Part shown: one piece after another, positions 8,996 to 13,864 of the stretch | How the letters are laid out: every line of letters starts with the position of its first letter | How positions within the stretch are numbered: the stretch's first letter is position 1 | Assembly (NCBI GenBank): GCA_964390795.1 | Contig: CAYMLQ010000124.1 | Span: 1-13,864 of the forward strand | Length of the DNA stretch: 13,864 nucleotides | Origin: CAYMLQ01 sp964390795 | GTDB taxonomy: Bacteria > Verrucomicrobiota > Kiritimatiellia > RFP12 > UBA1067 | Direction: 5' to 3' | The notes under the pieces: generated by a model | Database searches by the model: none | The model's input: the letters and a program-made list of their open reading frames with translations, nothing else | What the model was told of the DNA's origin: nothing | Made by a program: the position numbers and the translations under genes

Positions 8996-9592
8996 ATGAG
9001 CCAGCGGAAAGAAGCGATACGCATTGACGCCGGCATGTCGGGCAGATTGGCCAAACAGGCCAGATTGCGGGCGCAGTCCAAGAATGCGAGGCCGGCTGTT
9101 AAGGGCTGGAGTTCGCTTGTGGCAGCCGGCGTTCTGCTCATCGGCTGCGTGACCCTGGCGCTTGGTGTCGCTTGCGTCAAGGGGCTGTCGAAGACCGGGG
9201 CCGTGAACGAGGCACTGACTGTTGAGCCTTCGATGCCTGTGACTCAGCCCATTGCGCTTGCGGTGACTCTCCTGCAGGTTAGTAACGCGGTGGTTGCGGT
9301 GCAGGCTTCTGATTCGCCACATGGACTCCCAGTGAAGAGGGTGCTTGCGGAGCCCGAGCGCGCGAAGGGGCCGATGGGCCAGGAGACGCACGCCTCGCTC
9401 TTCGCGCGTCTGGACGCGAACCGAGATGGGTTCGTCTCGTTTGCTGAATACGCGGCGCTGGCTCGCAATAAACAAAAGCATCGCGGGCAGATCCTTGCTT
9501 TGGACAAAGACAAGGACGGACGGATCACGGATTCAGAGTTCCGCAGAGTCGGGGCGAAGCAACTCATGAAGTGGCTTGACGTGCAGGAGTGA
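8996..9592 (+). CDS. Membrane-anchored protein with paired EF-hands
   Basis: 198 residues from the ATG at 8996. A GGAAGG motif lies 13 bases upstream; a longer frame from TTG at 8963 adds 11 unconvincing residues. A basic N-terminus is followed by one transmembrane segment at about residues 40-61 (SSLVAAGVLLIGCVTLALGVAC). A low-complexity linker comes next, then two calcium-binding loops. Loop 1 is DANRDGFVSFAE (140-151, ligands D140, N142, D144, S148, E151). Loop 2 is DKDKDGRITDSE (170-181, D170, D172, D174, T178, E181). Both loops have all canonical acidic positions, so calcium binding is likely. With a positively charged N-terminus the EF-hands should face the periplasm (inferred). It sits 37 bp after the PATR gene and 3 bp before the next gene, which suggests co-transcription. 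Partner and exact function are unknown. Confidence 0.82.
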   Translation: MSQRKEAIRIDAGMSGRLAKQARLRAQSKNARPAVKGWSSLVAAGVLLIGCVTLALGVACVKGLSKTGAVNEALTVEPSMPVTQPIALAVTLLQVSNAVVAVQASDSPHGLPVKRVLAEPERAKGPMGQETHASLFARLDANRDGFVSFAEYAALARNKQKHRGQILALDKDKDGRITDSEFRRVGAKQLMKWLDVQE

Positions 9593-9595
9593 TAC

Positions 9596-11104
9596 ATGAA
9601 GACCACATTTAAACTCGCCCTTTCTTCTGAAACAGGAGGGCGCAAGGCGGCTGTCATGAATGGGCGAATGACCTCTCGTGAACGTATCCTAGGCATGGGT
9701 GCGGTTTCGTTGGGGGTGTGGTGTGCCTGTGGGGCAAGCGTCTTTGATTACGGCGCTGAGCCGATGCGCTATCTGTCGAGTGGCCGTCTGCGGCTAGGAG
9801 TTGACCTGAGTTTGGGCGGCGCAGTCACCGTGCTGGAGGACAGAGAAAACGGCGGCGCGAACATGATCAACAGCCACGACTGGGGCCGTCAGATCCAACT
9901 GTCGTATTACAGTGGGCCGACTCCGTATATCGGCCCGAACGGCGAGCAGCCGCATCAGACGTGGGCGAAGCTCGGCTGGAATCCCATCCAGTCCGGCAGC
10001 GTCGGCAAGGTTCGGTCGACGACGCTCGCCTGCGAGCAGCCTGATGCGCGGACGTTGCGCGTCAGGTGCAGGCCGATGCAGTGGCCTCACAACAATGTGC
10101 CCGGTGACTGCGAGTTCGAGGTGACATACCGGCTGGTCGGCTCGAACGTGGTCGAAATGGCGGCCCGCCTGCTGAACCAGAGGACGGACAAGATGCAGTA
10201 TCCGGGCAGGCAGCAGGAGATGCCCGCACTGTACACGAACGGCCGTTGGTATCGGCTGATAACCTATGACGGCGACCGTCCGTTCGAACAAGCGCCGCTC
10301 ACGGAATTGGTCGGCCGGGGCGACGGCAAAGGCTGGCCGTGGCTCTCGTACCACGCCTCCGAGCGCTGGGCCGCGCTGGTGGATGACGCCGGCAGCGGGG
10401 TGGGCGTTTTTCAGCCGGAGGTGACGCGCTTTCTAGGCGGGTTCGCGGGGGGCGATGCGAAGAAAGGCGCGGGGGGAGAGCGTGATGGGCAGACCGGCTA
10501 CATCGCGCCCGTCGGGACACGCATTTTGGACGCGAACATCGACTGGACTTACCGGGCGTACGTGATCGTGGGCACGGTAGACGAAATCCGCGCGAGCGCC
10601 TACGCATTACGCCAGCATGTGCCTGCCCCGTCTTGGACGTTTTCTGACGACCGGCACGGCTGGGTCTATCAGGGCGAAGTGACGGATACAGGGTGGCCGA
10701 TCAAGGACGGGCTCAAGTGCTCATTTGCTGGAGCCGCACGAGGCGCGCTTGTCAGCCCCGAGACGCACTGGCTGGCGAAGCATGTGCCGGTATTTGCCCT
10801 CGAAGGTGCCTTCCAATCTGTTAACGCTAGCAGGGAACTGCAACTTCAGGTTGTCATCAAGCCCACGGGCGACGCATCTTCGTTGTCTTATCCTTTGGTG
10901 GTTCAAACGGACGGTGTCTGCCGCAGCTACCGCCTGCGCCTTGACGGAAATTCGTGTTACACCGGCACACTGTCGCGCGTGTCAATACGATTGCCCTCCG
11001 TTGGAGGTTCAGCGGTTATTCGGCGGATCGCATGCATGGGTTTTTCAGAAGATGCCGCTTTTCCTTTGGCCTCGCGGGCGACCGTCGGCGCTCTTCAGCC
11101 TTAA
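9596..11104 (+). CDS. Exported beta-sandwich protein of unknown function, possibly carbohydrate-binding
   Basis: 502 residues. AGGAG at 9585-9589, six bases before the ATG, supports this start. An in-frame ATG at 9656 would give a more compact signal peptide (MTSRERILGMGAVSLGVWCACGAS). Hydrophobic residues about 31-48 look like an export signal. The N-terminal two thirds, from YLSSGRLRLGVDLSLGGAV through NMINSHDWGRQIQLSYYSGP to WAALVDDAGSGVGVFQPE, read as alternating strands with conserved D, G and aromatic residues. I associate this with galactose-mutarotase-like sandwiches found next to carbohydrate-active enzymes, but I cannot name the family. The C-terminal 150 residues (from about SWTFSDDRHGWVY) look like a jelly-roll of the CBM or galactose-binding type. 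No catalytic acid pair can be assigned. It is the last gene of the exported operon. Function is not assigned. Confidence 0.75.
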   Translation: MKTTFKLALSSETGGRKAAVMNGRMTSRERILGMGAVSLGVWCACGASVFDYGAEPMRYLSSGRLRLGVDLSLGGAVTVLEDRENGGANMINSHDWGRQIQLSYYSGPTPYIGPNGEQPHQTWAKLGWNPIQSGSVGKVRSTTLACEQPDARTLRVRCRPMQWPHNNVPGDCEFEVTYRLVGSNVVEMAARLLNQRTDKMQYPGRQQEMPALYTNGRWYRLITYDGDRPFEQAPLTELVGRGDGKGWPWLSYHASERWAALVDDAGSGVGVFQPEVTRFLGGFAGGDAKKGAGGERDGQTGYIAPVGTRILDANIDWTYRAYVIVGTVDEIRASAYALRQHVPAPSWTFSDDRHGWVYQGEVTDTGWPIKDGLKCSFAGAARGALVSPETHWLAKHVPVFALEGAFQSVNASRELQLQVVIKPTGDASSLSYPLVVQTDGVCRSYRLRLDGNSCYTGTLSRVSIRLPSVGGSAVIRRIACMGFSEDAAFPLASRATVGALQP

Positions 11105-11165
11105 GACTTTCAATATATAGACTATACGACCAAAGTAGATAAAAGACCACTCCTGTCATGCAGCG

Positions 11166-11189
11166 CCCCGGGGCCGGGGTAAAACCCGG
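11166..11189 (+). repeat. GC-rich palindrome and hairpin downstream of the exported operon
   Basis: A perfect CCCCGGGG palindrome (11166-11173) abuts a hairpin with arms CCGGG (11174-11178) and CCCGG (11185-11189) around a 6-base loop. No T-run follows. Its role is unknown. It may help 3'-end formation for the upstream gene or mark the edge of the following mobile-looking segment. Confidence 0.35.
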
Positions 11190-11238
11190 TCTCGGGCCTG
11201 TGGTTTGGCCTTTGACTAGATTCACGTACTAGATTTTT

Positions 11239-11277
11239 GCGCCAGCGCACTTTTTCCCTTGTGCGCCGGCGTTTTTT
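11239..11277 (+). terminator. Rho-independent terminator
   Basis: The left arm CGCCAGCGCAC (11240-11250) pairs with the right arm GTGCGCCGGCG (11261-11271) with a single A-C mismatch. The 10-base loop is TTTTTCCCTT, and six T residues follow at 11272-11277. The T-run lies only on the + strand side, so it would stop + strand transcripts coming from the exported operon. It lies 135 bp after that operon's stop codon and only 55 bp before the AbrB-like gene. It may therefore insulate that gene from read-through, as is common at the ends of mobile elements. Confidence 0.75.
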
Positions 11278-11287
11278 CGTGTTTAAT
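11259..11287 (+). promoter_or_regulatory. Possible promoter of the AbrB-like gene
   Basis: TTGTGC (11259-11264) and TTTAAT (11282-11287) are separated by 17 bases, a plausible sigma-70-like pair. The -35 match is weak and sits inside the right arm of the terminator. A transcript would begin within the inverted repeat at 11291-11310. Inference only. Confidence 0.3.
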
Positions 11288-11290
11288 GAT

Positions 11291-11310
11291 ATCTAGCATA
11301 TGTGCTAGAT
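11291..11310 (+). promoter_or_regulatory. Perfect inverted repeat, candidate operator
   Basis: Arms ATCTAGCA (11291-11298) and TGCTAGAT (11303-11310) are exactly complementary around TATG. The repeat lies 10 bases before the AGGAGG ribosome-binding site of the AbrB-like gene. Two further CTAGAT copies lie at 11216-11221 and 11229-11234, giving four CTAGAT/ATCTAG sites in 95 bp. This fits autoregulation by the AbrB/MazE-type product, since such proteins bind dyad sites at their own promoters, or an element end. Binding is not shown. Confidence 0.5.
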
Positions 11311-11331
11311 CTACAACTCAGGAGGCTCGCT

Positions 11332-11613
11332 ATGGGATACCCGACGAAAGTCCAGCTCATCCGGCGGAAGAAGACCGCCGACCAGTACTACATCAACTTC
11401 CCGACCGCCGTGGCCGAAGCCATGGAATTCGAAAAGGGGGAGGTCATCGAATGGATCATCGAGGACAAGGCCAACATCATCGCCCACCGGAGGCACGTGC
11501 CGCCCTCCCCGGTCACGGTAAAAAAAACCCGCGAATCTCCTAGCGGGGATCGAAGGGCTCCTGATCCAGTGACCGACCAGGAAAACCAGTTGGCCGCTGA
11601 TTTCGGTGTCTGA
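11332..11613 (+). CDS. AbrB/MazE-like small DNA-binding protein, C-terminus probably replaced
   Basis: 93 residues from ATG at 11332, set by AGGAGG at 11320-11325 with a 6-base spacer. Residues 5-52 (PTKVQLIRRKKTADQYYINF, then PTAVAEAMEFEKGEVIEWIIEDKANIIAHR) resemble a swapped-hairpin AbrB/SpoVT/MazE-type fold. I recall similar short proteins preceding transposase genes in insertion elements of environmental bacteria; no transposase follows here. The last residues (ENQLAADFGV) are the antisense of the conserved AbiEii remnant starting at 11724 on the other strand, so the native C-terminus was lost at a junction around 11540-11581. It may still be a functional DNA-binding protein, because the core fold is intact. 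Exact family and role are uncertain. Confidence 0.6.
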   Translation: MGYPTKVQLIRRKKTADQYYINFPTAVAEAMEFEKGEVIEWIIEDKANIIAHRRHVPPSPVTVKKTRESPSGDRRAPDPVTDQENQLAADFGV

Positions 11614-11724
11614 GAACAACTCCGCCAGCACCCGGCTGATAATCAGGTCCTGCTCCACCATGGCGTCCGCTTGCCAAGGGTGTCCGGCCGTCCGCCACTC
11701 GATAATGTCCGCGCGTGGAATCAT
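11581..11724 (-). pseudogene. Truncated AbiEii-type toxin gene (N-terminal 48 codons only)
   Basis: From the ATG at 11724 the frame reads MIPRADIIEWRTAG, then AMVEQDLIISRVLAELFSD, which matches the N-terminal signature of AbiEii/type IV nucleotidyltransferase toxins. In the family this is followed by a GGTALHK-like nucleotidyltransferase motif and an acidic pair. Here the similarity stops after SGQLVF at about 11581, and the frame continues into unrelated sequence (antisense of the AbrB-like gene) to 11311. The catalytic part is absent, so no toxin activity is expected. Its ATG overlaps the TGA of the AbiEi gene (ATGA at 11721-11724), the usual coupled order antitoxin then toxin. Confidence 0.75.
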
Positions 11725-12521
11725 AGTTCGCTCTCCGGTTTCTCGTTGACGATGATCGCCCAAGCGGCATCGCGTGGGCCGCTGCGCCGCTTGACCGACG
11801 GATTCAGCGGAACGTACACGGTCTTCCGTCCTCGCACCTCGTCTGCAAGAGGGGCGGTAAGCTTCTGAAAGCCAAGAGAATCAAGCATCCAGCCCAGGCG
11901 TTGCAGGAGCGCGTTGCACGGCTCTTTGCAGGCTGCTGCGGCCAGTTTGTCCGCATCCAGTGACTCGGCCAGTTCGATCAAGACCGTGGCCGCCGCGTCC
12001 ATACTGCCGTAGTGTTTCTGAAAGCGGATGAGGTCGATCGCTGTCCACTCGGGGGTGGCAACGGGGATGTCCCCGGTCTGCATCCGGTGTGGTTGGGTCA
12101 GTGCCGCAGCCATGCCGGAGAAACGGAGGAACCGGATGCGTAACACAGGGGAGTCCACCCCGCGCAGATACTCCGGCACCACCACCTGCAGTTCTTGGGG
12201 ACGCTGATGCGCCGCACCGTGCAGCATGGCCGCAGACAGGCAGCCCACATAGTAGGGCGAGCCGAGATACTTCATGAGGCCGGCCAGGAACCATTCGGCA
12301 GGCACGCAGCCCGCAGCGGCATACGCCAGCGGCACCAGCACGTAAAAGCCCCGACGCGCACGGACTAGCCGGCCCTTGCCGCACAACCGCTGCAGCGCTT
12401 TCATCAAGGCGGGAGCCGCCTGCGCCAAAGCTTGGCGGGCTTCCTCCATGGTAAACGAGTAACGTCCGGACCGTTCCAGTCCGTCCACCCATTCGCCGAG
12501 ACTTTGAAGTTGCTCATTCAT
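11721..12521 (-). CDS. AbiEi-family type IV antitoxin / transcriptional regulator
   Basis: 266 residues from ATG at 12521; a TTG-started extension to 12542 would overlap the apparent promoter and is rejected. Residues 1-65 are a winged-helix-like N-terminus ending in GKGRLVRARRGFYVLVP, the typical 'gives basic wing then Y' of AbiEi. The central part (EWFLAGLMKYLGSPYYVGCL, then SAAMLHGAAHQRPQELQVVV) and ATPEWTAIDLIRF match the AbiEi C-terminal antitoxin domain pattern. AbiEi normally represses its own operon and counteracts the AbiEii nucleotidyltransferase. The coupled toxin gene is truncated after 48 codons, so this is an orphan. A TGGAC/GTCCA dyad lies 23 bp upstream. The frame is intact, which suggests recent loss of the toxin or retention for another regulatory use. 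Confidence 0.82.
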   Translation of the reverse strand: MNEQLQSLGEWVDGLERSGRYSFTMEEARQALAQAAPALMKALQRLCGKGRLVRARRGFYVLVPLAYAAAGCVPAEWFLAGLMKYLGSPYYVGCLSAAMLHGAAHQRPQELQVVVPEYLRGVDSPVLRIRFLRFSGMAAALTQPHRMQTGDIPVATPEWTAIDLIRFQKHYGSMDAAATVLIELAESLDADKLAAAACKEPCNALLQRLGWMLDSLGFQKLTAPLADEVRGRKTVYVPLNPSVKRRSGPRDAAWAIIVNEKPESEL

Positions 12522-12543
12522 GACGTGTTGAATATAGCACAAC

Positions 12544-12560
12544 TGGACACAAAACGTCCA
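12544..12560 (-). promoter_or_regulatory. Inverted repeat upstream of the AbiEi gene, candidate operator
   Basis: Arms TGGAC (12544-12548) and GTCCA (12556-12560) flank 7 bases. On the - strand a TATATT hexamer (12536-12531) follows and could serve as a -10 element, 9 bases before the ATG at 12521. AbiEi proteins are known to bind inverted repeats in their own promoters, so this is a reasonable operator candidate. No good -35 is visible. Confidence 0.4.
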
Positions 12561-12587
12561 CTTACGATATTTTCAACATTGGCACAA

Positions 12588-12854
12588 TCAGCTGGCGCCA
12601 GCGATCAGGTTGGTGAGCATGGCGGCGATGACCGCCTTTTCCTGCGGACGGCCTTCGGCGATCATGAGGGTCATGGCGACGAGGGCGTTGTCGGCGATGC
12701 GCTTGCCGCCTTCGCGGTCGCGGAGCAGGCCGTTCTTGTCGGCGAAACGCAGAAAGACGGCCGCAGCGATCCGCTTGTTGCCGTCCACAAAGCTGTGGTT
12801 CTTGACCATGAAGTAGAGCAGGTGTGCGGCTTTCTCTTCGACCGACGGATATCG
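12588..12854 (-). pseudogene. C-terminal fragment of a Fic/Doc-family protein
   Basis: About 88 codons read YPSVEEKAAHLLYFMVKNHS, then FVDGNKRIAAAVFLRFADKN, then GKRIADNALVAMTLMIAEG, ending at TGA (12588-12590). The Fic/Doc core motif HSFVDGNKR is at 12797-12771. The sequence is typical of the C-terminal end of longer Fic/Doc proteins, often fused to a RhuM-like N-terminal part (recalled family knowledge). Everything upstream of YPSVEEK is missing. The preceding DNA (12855-13136) has no matching coding sequence, and the only available start is a TTG at 12875 with a poor lead-in. Fic and Doc enzymes modify target proteins with AMP or phosphate. This fragment retains the motif but lacks most of the fold, so it is probably inactive. 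It ends 66 bp before the AbiEi start. Confidence 0.72.
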
Positions 12855-12905
12855 CACACAAAAGCGGAGCAACACACACTAGTACACAGTACAACATGAA
12901 AATTC

Positions 12906-12975
12906 GGCCATGATTACAGGATTCACATGATTAATAGCCAATGAATTCAATCTTGTAAATCATGTAATCCTGGCC
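12906..12975. repeat. 70-bp imperfect inverted repeat
   Basis: Left arm GGCCATGATTACAGGAT (12906-12922) and the reverse complement of the right arm, GGCCAGGATTACATGAT (12975-12959), agree at 15 of 17 positions. The 36-bp interior is AT-rich and contains the palindrome TGAATTCA (12942-12949). No gene lies inside. It could be a small palindromic element of REP or miniature inverted-repeat type, an attachment or recombination site, or an RNA hairpin. The sequence alone does not decide. Confidence 0.6.
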
Positions 12976-13018
12976 AAAAATACCGAATTTTGTGGCTGTA
13001 CAGACTACTAGGCCACCG

Positions 13019-13048
13019 GCTGCCACATGAGGCAGGCCTTGTGGCAGC
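13019..13048. repeat. Perfect 9-bp stem hairpin
   Basis: GCTGCCACA (13019-13027) pairs exactly with TGTGGCAGC (13040-13048) across a 12-base loop that itself contains AGGCCT. No T-run follows on either strand, so it is not an obvious terminator. It lies 89 bp past the end of the antitoxin gene at 13137. Confidence 0.5.
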
Positions 13049-13114
13049 TCACCTTGGGGGAAGGGGGGCAGTGGCCTCTGGCGGGAGAGACTGTATTTGA
13101 AAATCCGCACAAAC

Positions 13115-13129
13115 CCGCTCGCTAAGCGG
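13115..13129 (-). terminator. Weak candidate terminator after the toxin-antitoxin pair
   Basis: Reading the - strand, CCGCT (13129-13125) and AGCGG (13119-13115) form a 5-bp stem with a 5-base loop, followed by GGTTTGTG and, a little later, TTTT. It lies just past the antitoxin stop codon at 13137. The stem is short and the T-run interrupted, so this is tentative. Confidence 0.25.
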
Positions 13130-13136
13130 TCAAATA

Positions 13137-13421
13137 TTAGACCACCTCTTTGATGCGGCCTGAAATCAGCTTGTGCAAAGAGCTGGCAATGTAGGTTTGG
13201 TAGGGAACACCCTCACGGGCAGCCCGCATCTGAAGCGCTTCGAGATCGCGGGACGAAATGCGGATGTTGATCCGCTTGTCCTTTTGGAGGGTGTTGCGGG
13301 CAGCCGCCTCGAGATTCTTTTTCTCAGCCCCGAAACCGCTGATCCGTTTGAAATCACCTCGCTCGAAATCCTCCAGGATTTGGATTTCCTCTTCATCAAA
13401 TTTCATCAGATTCTTTTTCAT
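13137..13421 (-). CDS. Ribbon-helix-helix (CopG-like) antitoxin of a BrnT-type module
   Basis: 94 residues from the ATG at 13421, which overlaps the toxin's TGA (ATGA, 13418-13421) and has GGGAG (13434-13430) eight bases upstream. The longer open frame to 13628 runs through the toxin gene and is not real. Residues 1-25 are acidic and basic (MKKNLMKFDEEEIQILEDFE). Residues 49-90 (KRINIRISSRDLEALQMRAA, then REGVPYQTYIASSLHKLISG) show the strand-helix-helix pattern of ribbon-helix-helix DNA-binding proteins. The VPYQT..SS.LHK..SG ending is characteristic of CopG-like antitoxins that follow this kind of toxin. It is expected to neutralise the toxin and repress the operon as a dimer. Confidence 0.82.
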   Translation of the reverse strand: MKKNLMKFDEEEIQILEDFERGDFKRISGFGAEKKNLEAAARNTLQKDKRINIRISSRDLEALQMRAAREGVPYQTYIASSLHKLISGRIKEVV

Positions 13422-13687
13422 GACAGGTACTCCCGGGTTGCCTTGCGACTTGGAATGACGGTCTTCAGGAACCGCACACCTTGCGACTTGACGTATGGAA
13501 CAAGCCAAACATACCCACCCGCGTCGAGAACGATGATGTTCTGGTTCGGGTAGCGGTCTCGGTTGGGATGTCGTATGACATCGATAACGCCTCCGTTCTC
13601 GATACACACGATCACATCCTCGAAGCACACTCCGCGGGCGCGTTCAAGCATTTCGTTCTTTTCATCGCTCCAGTCGAATTCACTCAC
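13418..13687 (-). CDS. BrnT-like toxin
   Basis: 89 residues from a GTG at 13687. The mature reading VSEFDWSDEKNEMLERARGV, then CFEDVIVCIENGG, then HPNRDRYPNQNIIVLD, then WLVPYV and FLKTVIPSRKATREYL follows the BrnT-family pattern: F.W...KN near the start and a terminal PSRKAT.EYL. BrnT proteins have an RNase-like fold and are thought to block translation. The frame extends to an ATG at 13738, but that extension contains a TTGACA promoter element, so the GTG is preferred; its Shine-Dalgarno is poor. Gene order is toxin then antitoxin, with a 4-bp overlap. All recognisable motifs are present, so the module looks functional. Confidence 0.82.
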   Translation of the reverse strand: MSEFDWSDEKNEMLERARGVCFEDVIVCIENGGVIDVIRHPNRDRYPNQNIIVLDAGGYVWLVPYVKSQGVRFLKTVIPSRKATREYLS

Positions 13688-13693
13688 GGAATA

Positions 13694-13722
13694 AGGGTAT
13701 CTCAGCGTGTGCCTTTTGTCAA
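13694..13722 (-). promoter_or_regulatory. Promoter of the toxin-antitoxin operon
   Basis: On the - strand, a consensus TTGACA (13722-13717) is followed after exactly 17 bases by TACCCT (13699-13694, three of six consensus positions). Transcription would start within a few bases of the GTG at 13687, implying a leaderless or nearly leaderless message, in agreement with the missing ribosome-binding site. Confidence 0.5.
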
Positions 13723-13751
13723 CAGGCTGGAAATGCACAGGCTGGAAATGC
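13722..13751. repeat. 15-bp perfect tandem duplication at the toxin-antitoxin promoter
   Basis: ACAGGCTGGAAATGC occurs twice back to back (13722-13736 and 13737-13751). It touches the -35 element of the toxin-antitoxin promoter. It could be a replication-slippage duplication or a doubled regulator site. DNA from 13752 to the right edge shows no recognisable gene. Confidence 0.7.
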
Positions 13752-13864
13752 TGCCTTTGCTGTCAGCCACACAGCCTGCAGTTTTATGCCAGTTTCCGCA
13801 TGGGCTGGGGGGGGCGGTTCGTGACCTGTTATTCGGAGTTGCGCATCGGCCAGTTCGTAGAAGA

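Larger units (their letters stand above)
12855..13136. other. Gene-free stretch with inverted repeats
   Basis: No convincing reading frame, ribosome-binding site or RNA gene is seen here. The left part is AT-rich relative to the rest of the window, and contains the long inverted repeat at 12906-12975. The right part is G-rich (GGGGG-AA-GGGGGG near 13055-13068) and holds the hairpin at 13019-13048. It probably represents remnants of the lost Fic/Doc 5' end and of mobile DNA. Confidence 0.55.

Noticed and set aside
11016..11225. 69-codon - strand frame across the end of the 502-residue gene
   Set aside because: It runs antisense over a real coding end and through the GC-rich hairpin; the protein has no recognisable features.
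13422..13628. N-terminal extension of the ribbon-helix-helix antitoxin
   Set aside because: This part overlaps the BrnT-like gene in another frame; the ATG at 13421 has a good ribosome-binding site and the usual ATGA coupling.
13807..13814. Run of eight G residues
   Set aside because: A homopolymer could suggest phase variation, but no gene or promoter is attached to it here; sequencing error is equally likely.
13719..13864. Open frame entering from the right edge on the - strand, ending at TGA 13719-13721
   Set aside because: It reads FYELADAQLRITGHEPPPP and onward, about 47 codons, with no recognisable domain and a tail formed by the 15-bp tandem repeat. It could be the end of an upstream gene, but this cannot be supported from so short a piece.

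Overview
The window is high-GC bacterial DNA. It carries very long secreted proteins built from autotransporter-associated beta-strand (PATR) repeats, each headed by a 'W...W...NW' module and ending in an 'ALTPAQ...GY' tail. From family knowledge that combination points to the Verrucomicrobiota/Lentisphaerota/Kiritimatiellota group; this is inference from protein style, as no rRNA or marker gene is present.

Region 1 (1-11104, + strand) is a block of exported or membrane-anchored proteins. It starts with a 2065-residue protein holding a signal peptide, a metzincin-type zinc protease domain, a DUF11-like domain and about 1500 residues of beta-strand repeats. Next is an 862-residue PATR protein whose C-terminal module is clearly paralogous to that of the first, down to the DNA level. 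A membrane-anchored two-EF-hand protein and an exported beta-sandwich-like protein of unknown function follow. The last three genes are closely spaced (37 bp, then 3 bp) and look like one operon. A rho-independent terminator about 135 bp past the last gene closes the block, though it lies next to a small separate gene and may belong to that region instead.

Region 2 (about 11105-13740) is an accessory stretch of toxin-antitoxin and mobile-element debris, mostly on the - strand. It holds an AbrB/MazE-like small gene (+) behind a perfect inverted repeat; a truncated AbiEii toxin gene; an intact AbiEi antitoxin gene overlapping it by ATGA; the C-terminal fragment of a Fic/Doc protein; about 280 bp of gene-free DNA with two inverted repeats; and an apparently intact BrnT-like toxin/ribbon-helix-helix antitoxin pair. 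The AbrB-like frame runs into the antisense of the broken AbiEii gene, so a deletion or insertion scar can be placed at roughly 11540-11581.

I see no tRNA, rRNA or CRISPR array. No single new system stands out with certainty. The best leads are the exported operon with its unknown 502-residue protein, the shared C-terminal module of the two PATR proteins, and the decayed toxin-antitoxin cluster with an orphaned antitoxin.
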